DNA from: Rhodospirillaceae bacterium
GTDB taxonomy: Bacteria > Pseudomonadota > Alphaproteobacteria > Bin65
NCBI GenBank assembly: GCA_026709535.1
Contig: JAPOST010000184.1
Location: forward strand, 1-64,000
Reading direction: 5' to 3'
Length of the DNA stretch: 64,000 bases
Shown: positions 48,072 to 58,878 of the stretch, in pieces
Position numbering within the stretch: the stretch's first letter is position 1
Layout: every line of letters starts with the position of its first letter
The notes under the pieces: model-generated
What the model was told of the DNA's origin: nothing
Databases searched by the model: none
The model's input: the letters and a program-made list of their open reading frames with translations, nothing else
Program-made: the position numbers and the translations under genes

Positions 48072-48579
48072 ACAGATGTCAACGGGTTCCCGCACTCCTC
48101 GCGTCGCCAAGGTTCGTCGACCGGACCGACGCACTCAAGCCCGCATCGCGACCGTTCAGGCGCTGTATCAGCTGGGCGCAACCAATGCGGCGCCCGACGA
48201 CATATTGGACGAATTCCGCACCCACCGCATGAGCGAAGCCGGACCGGCGGCCATCGCCGACAAGGCGCTGTTTGGCGAGGTATTCCGGGGTGCTTGCGGC
48301 AACCGATCGGTGTTGAACGACATGATCCAGGGCTCGCTGTCCGACGACTGGACGCTGGAAAGAATGGATCGTGTTCTGGTGGCGCTCCTGAACGCCGCTG
48401 CGTGGGAGCTGCTCGGACGGGCAGAAACGCCAGCTCGTGTAATCATTACCGAATATGTCGATGTCGCTCGGCTATTCTTCGACAATCGCGAGCCCGCCTT
48501 CGTCAACGGCGTACTGGATCGGTTGGCCCGAAAGATCCGACCGGACGAATTTGCGCCGGAAACTGCTCAGAAAGCGTAG
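48064..48579 (+). CDS. nusB: Transcription antitermination factor NusB
   Basis: RRTQARIATVQALYQL...LVALLNAAAWELL...VIITEYVDVARLF...PAFVNGVLDRLAR. Confidence 0.93.
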   Translation: MPEQMSTGSRTPRVAKVRRPDRRTQARIATVQALYQLGATNAAPDDILDEFRTHRMSEAGPAAIADKALFGEVFRGACGNRSVLNDMIQGSLSDDWTLERMDRVLVALLNAAAWELLGRAETPARVIITEYVDVARLFFDNREPAFVNGVLDRLARKIRPDEFAPETAQKA

Positions 48580-48588
48580 GCGCCAACA

Positions 48589-49563
48589 ATGAGTCAGTCG
48601 GGCGAATTCGATTTGATTGCCCGCTTTTTTGCACCCCTGGCCTCGGGCTACCCCGGCGCTTACGACCTGACCGACGACGCGGCGCTTCTGGACGTATCTG
48701 ACGGAAACCCTCGCGTGGTGGCGACCGACATGCTGGTTGAGGGAGTGCATTTCCTGCCAGATGATCCGGCCGACCGGATCGCACAGAAAGCGCTTCGGGT
48801 GAATCTCTCCGACATCGCGGCCATGGGTGCTGAACCGGAAGGCTACACACTGGCCATGTCTCTGTCGACGCTCTGGGACGATGCCTGGCTGGAAGCAGCT
48901 GCTGCGGGTCTGAGGGTTGATCAGGATCGCTTCGGCGTCCATCTGCTTGGAGGCGACACCGTCTCTTCCGGGGGCGTTGCCTCATTGTCGATTACTGTCA
49001 TCGGGTCGGTCCCGAACAATCAGATCCTGCGCCGGTCCGGCGCCGTGTCGGGCGATGATCTTTATGTGTCGGGGACGATTGGCGATGCCGGCCTCGGACT
49101 ACGCCTTCTGCAGGAGAATGACGATTCCGGTATCGATCCGGCGCTGCGCGCAGCAGCTATCAGCAGATACCAGCTGCCGGAACCGCGCCTGCGGCTCGGT
49201 CTGGCGCTTCGCAGTCTGGTCAATGCGTGCATTGACGTGTCCGACGGGCTGGTGGCTGACCTGACTCATCTCGCCGAGAGTTCGGACGTGGCGGCGATCC
49301 TCGATTTGGCGGCTGTTCCCTGGTCTGCAGCTGTAGAGGCTTGCGCTGACTATGCCGTTGCGAGACGGATTACGGCAGGGGACGATTACGAGCTTTTGTT
49401 TGCGGCGCCCGCGTCGCGCCGATCAGCCGTCGAAGCGGCAGCCGAAACCAGTGGAACCGTAGTGACGCGGATTGGATCCTTCGCCTCCGGTGCCGGCATC
49501 CGGATCCTGGATCCCGCGGGCGATGAAATAGAGGTGGACGATACGGGGTATCGCCACCGGTAA
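48589..49563 (+). CDS. thiL: Thiamine-phosphate kinase
   Basis: GEFDLIARFFAPLA...LTDDAALLD...VATDMLVEGVHFLPDD...KALRVNLSDIAAMGAEP; DVSDGLVADL; GDDYELLF. Confidence 0.96.
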   Translation: MSQSGEFDLIARFFAPLASGYPGAYDLTDDAALLDVSDGNPRVVATDMLVEGVHFLPDDPADRIAQKALRVNLSDIAAMGAEPEGYTLAMSLSTLWDDAWLEAAAAGLRVDQDRFGVHLLGGDTVSSGGVASLSITVIGSVPNNQILRRSGAVSGDDLYVSGTIGDAGLGLRLLQENDDSGIDPALRAAAISRYQLPEPRLRLGLALRSLVNACIDVSDGLVADLTHLAESSDVAAILDLAAVPWSAAVEACADYAVARRITAGDDYELLFAAPASRRSAVEAAAETSGTVVTRIGSFASGAGIRILDPAGDEIEVDDTGYRHR

Positions 49564-49853
49564 GCCCGCCGGACCTGTCTCTGTCTATCTGGTGTGGCCT
49601 GACAGCGCGCACCCGCCGCCGCAAAGTTGTCACATTGAATGGTTGACCGCTGTTAGGCATTTTTCGCCGCAACGTCGGGCTTGCCCGTCGTATGGATGCG
49701 AATTCGCAAACTGGTCGTGACCAACTTGGCGGAGAGTCCCGGTCACTCCGAATAAATGCACGTCTGAACTGCAACGGTCGCCGCCGTGCGCCATTGATAC
49801 GGTTTCGGTTCAGTCTCCTCGACGAAAAACCTTGGGAAAGGGGCAGTCGTAAA

Positions 49854-51941
49854 ATGGAATGGGTACCGTATTTTGCGCTGGTCTGCGCGTTGCTTGCGGT
49901 CGCGTATGGAGTCGTCACCAGTCGTTTGGTGCTGTCGGCAAGCGCGGGCAATGACCGGATGCAGGAGATTGCCGCCGCTGTTCAAGAGGGCGCACGCGCC
50001 TATTTGAATCGCCAGTACATGACGATTGCCATCGTGGGTGTTGTCATTGCGATCATCGTGGCCTTCCTGCTAGGCATCTGGGTAGCGATCGGCTTCGTGA
50101 TCGGCGCAATCCTGTCAGGTGCAGCTGGCTATATCGGCATGAACGTGTCGGTTCGCTCGAATGTCAGGACCGCCGAAGCCGCTCGTCAGGGATTGGCGCA
50201 AGGTCTGAAGATCGCTTTCCAGGCAGGCGCGGTCACCGGCATGCTGGTAGCTGGCTTGGCCTTGCTGGCTGTCTCGGGTTACCTGATTTTTCTCGGCCAG
50301 ATCGGCGTGGGGCAGCGTGTCCTCATTGATGCGCTGGTGGCGCTGGGCTTCGGCGCATCGCTGATTTCGATCTTCGCCCGCTTGGGCGGTGGCATCTTCA
50401 CCAAGGGCGCCGATGTCGGCGCTGACCTGGTGGGCAAGGTTGAAGCAGGCATCCCGGAAGATGATCCGCGCAACCCGGCCGTGATTGCCGATAACGTGGG
50501 CGACAACGTCGGAGATTGTGCTGGCATGGCGGCGGACTTGTTTGAAACCTATGCCGTAACGATCGTGGCCACGATGGTTCTGGCTCTGATCTTCGGCATG
50601 ACGGTTGGCGTTTTCTATCCGCTGGCGATTGGCGGCGTCTGTATCATCGCGTCGATTATCGGTAGTTATTTCGTCCGACTTGGTGCGTCAAACAACATCA
50701 TGGGGGCGCTCTACAAGGGATTTATTGCGTCGGCGATCCTGTCTCTGATCGGCATCGCCGTTATGACAGAAATGGTCGTCGGTTTCAGCGTCAGGTTTAC
50801 AGCGGGCGGCGCCAGCTTTTCCGGCTTGGATTTGTTCATCTGCGCCATCATCGGCTTGGTGGTGACCGGCCTGATCATCTGGGTTACGGAATATTACACT
50901 GGTACAGAATATCGCCCGGTGCGCTCGGTCGCCAAATCGTCTGAGACCGGTCACGGCACGAATGTGATTCAGGGCCTGGCCATATCGATGGAATCAACAG
51001 CGCTGCCGGCGATCATCATCTGTGTCGCGATCCTGGCCACATATCTGCTTGCAGGCTTGTTCGGCATTGCCATTGCCGTGACGGCGATGCTGGCGCTGGC
51101 TGGCATGGTTGTCGCACTCGACGCCTATGGTCCGGTAACCGACAACGCTGGTGGCATCGCAGAAATGGCGGAACTTGACGAAGACGTACGCAACACAACG
51201 GACGCCCTGGACGCCGTCGGCAACACCACCAAGGCGGTGACCAAGGGTTACGCCATCGGGTCTGCCGGTCTCGGTGCCTTGGTATTGTTCGCTGCCTATA
51301 CTCAGGATATCGCCTTCTTCAAGAGGACCAACGTCGAGTTCTTCCAAGACGTCACCGTCGACTTTTCGCTTTCCAATCCGTATGTCGTGGTGGGACTCAT
51401 CATTGGCGGTTTGCTGCCGTATCTGTTTGGAGCAATGGGCATGACCGCGGTGGGCCGCGCGGCTGGTTCGGTCGTGGTGGAAGTCCGACGTCAGTTCAAG
51501 GAGATCGAGGGGATCATGGACGGGTCGGGCAAACCGGAATACGGCCGCTGTGTCGACCTTCTGACCAAAGCGGCCATCAAGGAAATGATTGTCCCCTCGA
51601 TGCTGCCGGTCCTGTCCCCGATCACGTTGTTCCTGGTCATCTGGGCTGTCGGTGGCAAATCGGCAGCTCTGTCTTGCGTCGGCGCCATGCTGCTGGGGGT
51701 AATCGCGACCGGCCTGTTCGTCGCACTGTCGATGACAGCTGGCGGCGGTGCTTGGGACAACGCCAAGAAGTATATCGAAGACGGCAACCACGGCGGCAAG
51801 GGTAGTGAAGCGCACAAGGCGGCCGTGACGGGCGATACCGTCGGTGACCCCTACAAGGACACCGCCGGTCCGGCCGTAAACCCGATGATCAAGATCACGA
51901 ACATTGTCGCATTGTTGATGCTGGCGGTGTTGGCGCACTGA
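49854..51941 (+). CDS. hppA: Membrane-bound proton-translocating pyrophosphatase (K+-independent type by motif)
   Basis: [72 protein letters not shown]. Confidence 0.97.
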   Translation: MEWVPYFALVCALLAVAYGVVTSRLVLSASAGNDRMQEIAAAVQEGARAYLNRQYMTIAIVGVVIAIIVAFLLGIWVAIGFVIGAILSGAAGYIGMNVSVRSNVRTAEAARQGLAQGLKIAFQAGAVTGMLVAGLALLAVSGYLIFLGQIGVGQRVLIDALVALGFGASLISIFARLGGGIFTKGADVGADLVGKVEAGIPEDDPRNPAVIADNVGDNVGDCAGMAADLFETYAVTIVATMVLALIFGMTVGVFYPLAIGGVCIIASIIGSYFVRLGASNNIMGALYKGFIASAILSLIGIAVMTEMVVGFSVRFTAGGASFSGLDLFICAIIGLVVTGLIIWVTEYYTGTEYRPVRSVAKSSETGHGTNVIQGLAISMESTALPAIIICVAILATYLLAGLFGIAIAVTAMLALAGMVVALDAYGPVTDNAGGIAEMAELDEDVRNTTDALDAVGNTTKAVTKGYAIGSAGLGALVLFAAYTQDIAFFKRTNVEFFQDVTVDFSLSNPYVVVGLIIGGLLPYLFGAMGMTAVGRAAGSVVVEVRRQFKEIEGIMDGSGKPEYGRCVDLLTKAAIKEMIVPSMLPVLSPITLFLVIWAVGGKSAALSCVGAMLLGVIATGLFVALSMTAGGGAWDNAKKYIEDGNHGGKGSEAHKAAVTGDTVGDPYKDTAGPAVNPMIKITNIVALLMLAVLAH

Positions 51942-52004
51942 CGCCTGCGCCTTTGTTCGTATCTGAATCCCCGAAGTACGTCTTAAGGGCTTCTCAAGGA
52001 CGGT

Positions 52005-52550
52005 TCACAGACCGAAGGTATTTTGCGTGTTGCGCATCACACTGCCACGCCGGACGATCATGTCGACAAGACTGCGGAAAATGCCCGGCTCGCCGCCATC
52101 AGCCTTTGTTACCCGCGAAACGCGCGCCACTTCCCGGGCATCCTTCAAACTGTAAGTCCGGATATCCTGGACAATTTCGGCATTGTCAAATCGCAACTCG
52201 ATTACCCGATGCTGCGTGGTCGTTGGCCGGAAGAAGGCCAAGGCCTCCTCTCGCTTGCTGACATAGTACCAGGTCTTGCTGTCGAATGCTGAAACGGTCG
52301 ACGGTGATCCAAGTACCTTCCTTACTTCCGAAGCCTTGGTGACGCCCTGGCGGATCCTGATCATGTCTTCGTTTTCGGCGACATTGCCCCGGACATCCAC
52401 CCGCGGCGTACAGGCCGTCGTCGCGATCAGGGCGCCAAGGCCGACAGCCAGTGCGACGCCCCGTATCGTCCGGCCGGCGGCGCCCTGCCGTGCAGCCCTT
52501 TCTTGACTTTCACCGATGCCCATGTCTGCCATCATCATCCGATTTCGCAC
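52005..52550 (-). CDS. bamE: Outer membrane protein assembly factor BamE (SmpA/OmlA)
   Basis: ENEDMIRIRQGVTKASEVRKVLGSPSTVSAFDSKTWYYVSKREE. Confidence 0.9.
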   Translation of the reverse strand: MRNRMMMADMGIGESQERAARQGAAGRTIRGVALAVGLGALIATTACTPRVDVRGNVAENEDMIRIRQGVTKASEVRKVLGSPSTVSAFDSKTWYYVSKREEALAFFRPTTTQHRVIELRFDNAEIVQDIRTYSLKDAREVARVSRVTKADGGEPGIFRSLVDMIVRRGSVMRNTQNTFGL

Positions 52551-52690
52551 TATTCCGTCTTCGCAAGATGCCGCGACCTTGGATCGGTTGACGCCTTGTC
52601 AGAGCCGACTGCGGAAATATCTGTCGAGTAGCCCCAAGACCGTCAACGGAGCCTACCGCCGCAGTGCTCTTTCGATGATGCAAAAGGACG

Positions 52691-53251
52691 ATGAAACTTC
52701 TTACCCACCTGGAGGAGGCACTTGACCGAGAACGGCGCGTCGCGCGCAAGTCGGCGCGGGCCTTGTATGCAAGGATTATCGAGGCTTCTCGGAAGGAGTA
52801 CTTCTATCGCAATCGAGGTGTCCCGGACACGTTGGATGGCCGTTTCGAACTCCTGATGCTCCATACGGTTCTGGTTTGTCGGCGCTTGGCAGCCGCCGCT
52901 GAGCAGGGCATTGGCCTGTCTCAGAACGTGTTCGACGCTATGATTGATGACCTGGATGTCAACCTGCGGGAACTGGGCGTCAACGAGCCGTCGCTTGGAA
53001 TGCGGATCAAGGAAATGGCTCGGGCATTCTACGGTCGGCTTGATGCCTATGCCGCAGCGTTGGATGGCGGGCATCGGCGCGCTCTGGAGGAGGCGGTAAT
53101 CCGGAATCTGTATGGTACCGTCGAAAAGCCAGTTCCTGAAAACGTGGCTTGGGCCGCCGATTACATCGAGCGAACCGCAGCCCTTTTTCATGACCAGGAC
53201 ATGGAAGCTGCCCGGAAAGGCGCCCTGCGCTTCGCGGATCCCGCCGCGTGA
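52691..53251 (+). CDS. Ubiquinol-cytochrome c chaperone family protein
   Basis: ASRKEYFYRNRGVPDTLDGRFELLMLHTVLVCRRLAAA...FDAMIDDLDVNLRELGV. Confidence 0.92.
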   Translation: MKLLTHLEEALDRERRVARKSARALYARIIEASRKEYFYRNRGVPDTLDGRFELLMLHTVLVCRRLAAAAEQGIGLSQNVFDAMIDDLDVNLRELGVNEPSLGMRIKEMARAFYGRLDAYAAALDGGHRRALEEAVIRNLYGTVEKPVPENVAWAADYIERTAALFHDQDMEAARKGALRFADPAA

Positions 53252-53796
53252 CAAGGGAACTCTCATGGCGGGACGCGGTGGTCGATGCCGCATCGGTTCC
53301 GGCCAACGGCTGGCATTTCAGGCTGGAAGCCGGCGAGGCGGACAGGATCGAGATTGCAAGGAGGTACGATGTTCCAGCCGTTCTGTCCTGCGCGGCGTCC
53401 TGCGTGATCCTGCCGAAAGATGGTGCTCTGGCGGAGGTTCGGATTGATCTGGGCGTCCGGCTGGAACGACGCTGCGTCGTGACTTGCGAGCCGATGGAAG
53501 AGCAGATTTTCGAGGCTTTTGAGACCACCGTCCTTGGCGCAGATACTTTTCTGACGTCCGATGAAAATGCTGGCGATGAAGATTTCGAGATTGCGCTGAA
53601 CGGCAAAATCGATCTCGCTGACTTGGTTGTCCAGCACCTTGCCGTGGCGATGACGCCGTATCCGCGGTCGGCCGATGCCGACACCCATCTTGCCGAAATC
53701 ATGCCTCAAGGAAAGGCCGCGGCAGAACTGAAAAACCCGTTCGCCGATCTGGCTGACCGGTTATACAACTCGGACAGTGATCCCAAGGCGCAGTGA
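53248..53796 (+). CDS. yceD: YceD/DUF177 family protein
   Basis: Position immediately upstream of rpmF-plsX-fabH; RRCVVTCEPMEEQIFEAFETTV...PYPRSADADT. Confidence 0.88.
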   Translation: MTRELSWRDAVVDAASVPANGWHFRLEAGEADRIEIARRYDVPAVLSCAASCVILPKDGALAEVRIDLGVRLERRCVVTCEPMEEQIFEAFETTVLGADTFLTSDENAGDEDFEIALNGKIDLADLVVQHLAVAMTPYPRSADADTHLAEIMPQGKAAAELKNPFADLADRLYNSDSDPKAQ

Positions 53797-53919
53797 TTGC
53801 CGCACAGCGCGGCCATGCGACCGTTGGTCCTTGTCGCCTGTTGCGAAAATCGCTAGGTAATTCAATCATTCGATAGCGTTCCAGCGGTTGTGGCGCGGGC
53901 ATATTGTGCGAGTAAGATC

Positions 53920-54102
53920 ATGGCTGTACCCAAAACAAAAATATCAAGGTCTCGCCGCAACATGCGACGATCGCATGATGCCCTCAAGGCGGTCAATCTT
54001 GTCGAGTGCCCGAACTGCGGTGAAATCAAACGCCCGCATCATGTCTGTGACGCTTGCGGCTATTACGATGGCCGGGAAGTGACCGAGCCGGCGGACGCTT
54101 AA
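53920..54102 (+). CDS. rpmF: 50S ribosomal protein L32
   Basis: [54 protein letters not shown]. Confidence 0.97.
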   Translation: MAVPKTKISRSRRNMRRSHDALKAVNLVECPNCGEIKRPHHVCDACGYYDGREVTEPADA

Positions 54103-54198
54103 GGCATTGTCATAACGCTTGTGGTAAAGCATGGTCGCTGGCTCGGCCGTAATGCCAGCCGGGCCTGTGGTTTTGCATGAGCGGAAACGGGCAAGACA

Positions 54199-55281
54199 TT
54201 GGGTAATCGGGTCCTTATAGCGCTGGATGCCATGGGAGGCGATAACGCTCCCAAGAGCGTGCTGCGCGGCGCCACGATTGCCAAACGCCGGTACCCTGAT
54301 CTCGAGTATCTGATCTTCGGGGACGAATCGCGTTTGGGACCGCTAATGAAGCGTATGATCCGGTTGCGCAAGGCCTGCACCATCATCCACACGCCGGACA
54401 TCGTATCGCCGAAAGAGAAGGCTGCCACCGCGCTGCGTAACGGTCGCAACTCCAGCATGCGCAAGGCGATTGACGCGGTTCGCGACGAGGAGGCCGCCGG
54501 CGTGGTGTCTGCCGGCAACACCGGCGCTCTGATGGCGATGTCGAAGTTCGTGCTGAAGACCGTGCCCGGGATCGACCGGCCAGCCATGGCATCGTTCTTT
54601 CCGACATTCAAGGGCGAGACCGCGATGCTTGATCTGGGCGCCAATATCGAGTGTACCGCCCGACATCTGGTCCAGTTCGCCATCATGGGTGAGATGTTCT
54701 CGCGCACAGTTCTCGGCTCCCTCTGTCCCACGGTCGGATTGCTTAATGTCGGCTCGGAGGAGATGAAGGGGCATGACGAACTGCGCGACGCGCATGCGAT
54801 CCTGAAGGAAAGCGCGATCGCCTATCGCGGCTTCATCGAGGGCGACGACATCGCGGCGGGAACCGTCGACGTGGTGGTGGCCGACGGATTCAGCGGCAAC
54901 GTAGCTCTCAAGTCCGCGGAGGGCACGGCAAAGCTGATCAATGAGTTCGTTCGCCAGACCTTCAAGAGTTCGCTGCTCGCAGCCATCGGCTATCTGTTTG
55001 CCAGAAGTGCGTTGATGAAACTGCGGTCTCGGGTCGATCCGCGACGCTACAACGGCGCCACGTTCCTAGGCTTGAACGGCATTGTTGTCAAAAGCCACGG
55101 AGGATCGGATGCTTTGGGCTTCGCGACTGCTATCGGAGTTGCCCGCGACATGATCAGCAACGGATTTATTGACAAGATGGCCAAGGAATTCAAAACGCCG
55201 AGGGCGCTCGAACAGCACGATGTCGACGACATCGGAGAAGTCGTGTCGATTAAAGAGACGAATACAGTGTCGACAACATGA
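54199..55281 (+). CDS. plsX: Phosphate acyltransferase PlsX
   Basis: [21 protein letters not shown]...[27 protein letters not shown]. Confidence 0.97.
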   Translation: MGNRVLIALDAMGGDNAPKSVLRGATIAKRRYPDLEYLIFGDESRLGPLMKRMIRLRKACTIIHTPDIVSPKEKAATALRNGRNSSMRKAIDAVRDEEAAGVVSAGNTGALMAMSKFVLKTVPGIDRPAMASFFPTFKGETAMLDLGANIECTARHLVQFAIMGEMFSRTVLGSLCPTVGLLNVGSEEMKGHDELRDAHAILKESAIAYRGFIEGDDIAAGTVDVVVADGFSGNVALKSAEGTAKLINEFVRQTFKSSLLAAIGYLFARSALMKLRSRVDPRRYNGATFLGLNGIVVKSHGGSDALGFATAIGVARDMISNGFIDKMAKEFKTPRALEQHDVDDIGEVVSIKETNTVSTT

Positions 55282-56255
55282 AAGTAGGTTGGAACGCCAT
55301 CGTAACCGGCATTGGCGCTTACTTGCCGGACAAGGTGCTGTCAAACGCAGCACTTGAGATCAAGATCGAGACCTCTGATGCGTGGATTCAAGCGCGCACA
55401 GGGATAAAGCAGAGACATTTGGCGGCTGATGGGGAACTGACGTCCGATCTTGCCCTTGCTGCATCACGCAATGCACTGGCGGACGCCGGTGTTAGCGGTA
55501 AAGACTTGGATTTGATTGTTTTGGCCACAACAACGCCGGATTCGACGTTCCCTGCGACGGCGACAAAGGTCCAGGCAGCACTTGGCATGACCCAAGGGGC
55601 CGCCTTCGATGTTCAGGCCGTGTGCGCTGGATTCATTTACGCTCTCAGCGTGGCGACGAATGCCATCACCACGGGTCAGACTCAAAAAGCGCTCGTTATC
55701 GGGGCAGAAACCTTTACCCGTCTCCTGGACTGGAGCGACAGGTCAACGTGCGTGCTGTTCGGCGATGGCGCGGGTGCCATGGTTCTTGAGAATAATGCGA
55801 TCAACAGCGCCGAAAGATCAGGCGTTCTCTCCAGCCATCTTCATTCCGATGGTCGATTTCATGACCTCCTATATGTCGATGGCGGCCCGTCGTCAACCGG
55901 CACGACGGGTCATGTGCGTATGCAAGGCCCGGAGGTATTCAAGCATGCAGTAAACAAGCTTTCCGAGGCCGTGTTGGAAGCTCTGGATGCGAACGACCTT
56001 GATATCAAGGACGTTGACTGGTTCGTGCCGCATCAGGCCAACAAGAGAATAATTGACCGTACAGCCGACAAACTGGGCATCGATCCAGCCAAGGTGATTG
56101 TGACAGTCGATCAACATGCCAATACCTCGGCGGCTTCCATTCCCCTGGCCCTGCATCAAGGTGTAGAGGACGGCAGGATCAAGAAGGGAGACCTTGTCGT
56201 TCTGGAAGCAATCGGCGGCGGCCTGTCGTGGGGGGCTAGCGTCATTCGCTGGTAG
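55278..56255 (+). CDS. fabH: Beta-ketoacyl-ACP synthase III
   Basis: [17 protein letters not shown]...[17 protein letters not shown]...[15 protein letters not shown] overlap with plsX. Confidence 0.97.
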   Translation: MKVGWNAIVTGIGAYLPDKVLSNAALEIKIETSDAWIQARTGIKQRHLAADGELTSDLALAASRNALADAGVSGKDLDLIVLATTTPDSTFPATATKVQAALGMTQGAAFDVQAVCAGFIYALSVATNAITTGQTQKALVIGAETFTRLLDWSDRSTCVLFGDGAGAMVLENNAINSAERSGVLSSHLHSDGRFHDLLYVDGGPSSTGTTGHVRMQGPEVFKHAVNKLSEAVLEALDANDLDIKDVDWFVPHQANKRIIDRTADKLGIDPAKVIVTVDQHANTSAASIPLALHQGVEDGRIKKGDLVVLEAIGGGLSWGASVIRW

Positions 56256-56341
56256 TAACGACAGAAGAAAATTCACATCAGGATTTTATTGACGCTACAA
56301 TGGCTTGCTGGCTAAATCTGTTTCCCGATGGGGAGATGTCC

Positions 56342-56686
56342 ATGCCTGCTAACACGATAACTCGGGCCGACCTTTGCGAAGCGATCTACGAAGAAATCGG
56401 CCTGTCGCGTAACGATTCAGCCAAGCTCGTCGAATCCGTTCTTGCGGAAATCTGCGACGCGCTGGTTGGTGGCGAAAATGTGAAGATTTCTTCATTCGGC
56501 AGTTTGATGCTGCGTAGCAAGGGCGAACGAACCGGCCGCAACCCGAAGACGGGCGAAGCAGTGCCGATTTCGCCGCGGCGAGTGCTTGTCTTTCGGCCGT
56601 CGAACATACTCAAGGATCGCCTGAACCAGCCGGACGCCAGCCCAGCCGAACCTCGGCCCAGCCGAACCTCGTATTCGCCGGGTTGA
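56342..56686 (+). CDS. ihfA: Integration host factor subunit alpha
   Basis: [87 protein letters not shown]. Confidence 0.95.
   Translation: MPANTITRADLCEAIYEEIGLSRNDSAKLVESVLAEICDALVGGENVKISSFGSLMLRSKGERTGRNPKTGEAVPISPRRVLVFRPSNILKDRLNQPDASPAEPRPSRTSYSPG
56640..56671. repeat. 16-bp perfect tandem duplication in the 3' end of ihfA
   Basis: (GCCCAGCCGAACCTCG)x2 at 56640-56655 and 56656-56671. Confidence 0.95.
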
Positions 56687-56710
56687 CGCGAATGGCCAGA
56701 CGGAGAAACC

Positions 56711-57439
56711 ATGGCATTGCCAAATGATCGCCGCAGAAAGTCGGTTGACGCTTTTCGGACCATCAGCGAGGCCTCGGAAGAAGTCGGCGTTTCTGCGACT
56801 GTATTGAGGTTTTGGGAAACCAAATTCTTGCAGATCAAGCCGCTTAGGCGCGGCGGCAAACGGCGCTTCTACCGACCCGAGGATATTGCGCTACTGCAGC
56901 GGATTCGAGGCTGGCTTCATGATGACGGCTATTCCATCAAGGGGGTTCAGAAACTCTTGCAAGAAAATTGTGATCGGCAGTCGACGCGCCAGAACGAAGA
57001 TGCAGAGCACGCCGATGTCGTTTCTTGGAAGTCATCGGGCGAACTTCCCCAGCCCGTCGCGTCGGTCGGGTCGCTGGATTTGCAATCGCTTGGTCTGGCT
57101 GGCGATGAGATTGATGTCGCCAAAGCCACTGCTGGTTCTGAAGGAGTCGACCAGGATCCAGTATCGGGTGTCGACGAAGGAACAGGGAACAGCGATGCTG
57201 AGGGGATCATGGATACCAATCCGGACCTGAGTCAGGACGACCCGGCGCAGGGGTTGCGCGGGTCTGCTGAGCACGCCGAACCAGACCAGGGTTCCGTTGG
57301 CGATTTGATTGATCACGTGTCGCTGACCGAGAGACCGGTGCGAGATTTTGACGATAGTAAGCTGGCTGATTTGAGAAACATGATCGGAAGTCTGGAGGAA
57401 ATCCGAGACCGGCTACGGGGCCCTCCGCCGGGGGCCTGA
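56711..57439 (+). CDS. MerR-family transcriptional regulator downstream of ihfA
   Basis: RTISEASEEVGVSATVLRFWETKFLQIKPLRRGGKRRFYRPEDIALLQRIRGWLHDDGYSIKGVQKLL. Confidence 0.93.
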   Translation: MALPNDRRRKSVDAFRTISEASEEVGVSATVLRFWETKFLQIKPLRRGGKRRFYRPEDIALLQRIRGWLHDDGYSIKGVQKLLQENCDRQSTRQNEDAEHADVVSWKSSGELPQPVASVGSLDLQSLGLAGDEIDVAKATAGSEGVDQDPVSGVDEGTGNSDAEGIMDTNPDLSQDDPAQGLRGSAEHAEPDQGSVGDLIDHVSLTERPVRDFDDSKLADLRNMIGSLEEIRDRLRGPPPGA

Positions 57440-57548
57440 GCAGTCACGGACGGGGCTTTCATGGGACGGGAACGCGCTGATTTGGTGCGTTACGGAGTGA
57501 GAGCCTTGTTGTCATGGCCTTGCCGATATCTTAAGCTAAGCTCAGCTT

Positions 57549-57625
57549 CGGAGCGTGGCGCAGCCTGGTAGCGCGTCTGACTGGGGGTCAGAAGGTCGTG
57601 GGTTCGAGTCCCGCCGCTCCGACCA
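57549..57625 (+). tRNA. tRNA-Pro (anticodon GGG)
   Basis: CGGAGCG..GCGCAGCCTGGTAGCGC..TCTGACTGGGGGTCAGA..GTGGGTTCGAGTCCCGC CGCTCCG ACCA: complete cloverleaf with encoded CCA, anticodon loop CTGGGGG. Confidence 0.97.
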
Positions 57626-57776
57626 CAAGAAGCAGCGATATTCCCGCAGGTTAGCGGTGATACTATTTTCGGAAGACCTTGCCCGAAACAGGTTCGGAAC
57701 GCTTTCGTGCCGGAAAAGGCTGGAATACAGGAGCACTCTGGACGGCTCGTCTCTAAAATCCGCTTTGCCGAGTCAG

Positions 57777-57795
57777 CCAAACCACTTTGGTTTGG
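57777..57795. repeat. Perfect hairpin CCAAACCA-CTT-TGGTTTGG
   Basis: 8-bp inverted repeat with 3-nt loop in the tRNA-Pro 3' flank. Confidence 0.6.
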
Positions 57796-57827
57796 TCACG
57801 CGGTGATGCAGGCGGTTTTTCATTCGG

Positions 57828-58245
57828 TTACGCGTTGACACAGGCGAATAATATCACCTCGGGTCGCCGCCAGCCTCGCCTGAATGGCAGCCAGATGTCT
57901 TTCCCGGGCCGGGCTCCCTTCATGTGCGTCTTGTAGCGTCCTCTCCCTTGGGTGGCTCCGCTGCGCATCCAGGTGGGCACCTTGTAGAGCGCGCTGGTAA
58001 AGCGTGAGGTTTCGACGAAGGTCTTGATGAGCACGGATGTTACATTGTAGCGCTCGGTCAAGTCATCGGGCAGTTGCCGCCGCACAAGCGAGAGGATGTG
58101 CGAGCCCAGATTCGGGATGGCGCTTCAAGGCAGGACCGGCAACCGCAAATTGTCGACTACAAACGCGAGGCTCTTCGCGGCGTTCATCTGATGATGCGAT
58201 CGCGGGGGTGCGAGCTTTCGCGCCGCGGTACTGAACCCGATCATA
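57828..58245 (-). pseudogene. DUF4338 (DruA-like) protein remnant with in-frame stop
   Basis: MIGFSTAARKLAPPRSHHQMNAAKSLAFVVDNLRLPVLP*SAIPNLGSHILSLVRRQLPDDLTERYNVTSVLIKTFVETSRFTSALYKVPTWMRSGATQGRGRYKTHMKGARPGKDIWLPFRRGWRR; TGA at 58127-58125 in frame where an LPW motif Trp is expected. Confidence 0.75.
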
Positions 58246-58423
58246 GCGCAACGAGAGAGCGCCGCTGTCGCTGGTCACAAACCCGGCGCACCGAGGCCTT
58301 GCCGGGCCGACGGTCGAGCCCGCGCCGGAAGCGGGGCGCCGACATCCCCGGCAACGCTGCCGCGTCTCTCGCTGATAGACGCTTCGTCTCAAAGCGTTCC
58401 GGCACATCCTCCAGTGTCTTCAT
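58240..58423 (-). pseudogene. ISNCY-type transposase N-terminal fragment
   Basis: MKTLEDVPERFETKRLSARDAAALPGMSAPRFRRGLDRRPGKASVRRV resembles the HTH N-terminus of ISNCY-group transposases; no downstream catalytic domain. Confidence 0.6.
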
Positions 58424-58878
58424 CCTGCGTTCCTGGGGCCACGGTGTCCGGTTCATCGGGGCACCTCTTCATGGAGGCACCAGATGCGACAACGCACGGG
58501 TTGCCTGAACCGGACACATCAGCGACTGGCGACAGTACGCATAGCGCGCCGTGGTCTGGACCTGCACGCGACTGACCATGCCGAGCTCGCGGCGACAGGC
58601 ATCAGCTGCATTGCACTTCATGGCGACCGGATCGCCGAGGTAGTGCACAGTCGCTCAAAGGGGTAAAAGGCACACAGTCCGACAATCGAGTGAAAACCGC
58701 TTAAGTCAGGAATTTGGCCGCAACTTGACCGATGTCTCCGGCGGTCATGGCGCTGGTTACTTTCCGAAACACCAAAAGCCTCCGCGCTCTTTCAACTTGG
58801 CTTTGCCCTTGACAAGCGGGTTCCTCGGAACACACCAATTCATGATCCCATCCTTGGCGACGAAATACCGGACTGCCC

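Noticed and set aside
57549-58700. tRNA-Pro as attachment site of an integrated island
   Set aside because: No integrase gene and no repeat of the tRNA 3' end was spotted downstream; only IS-type debris.
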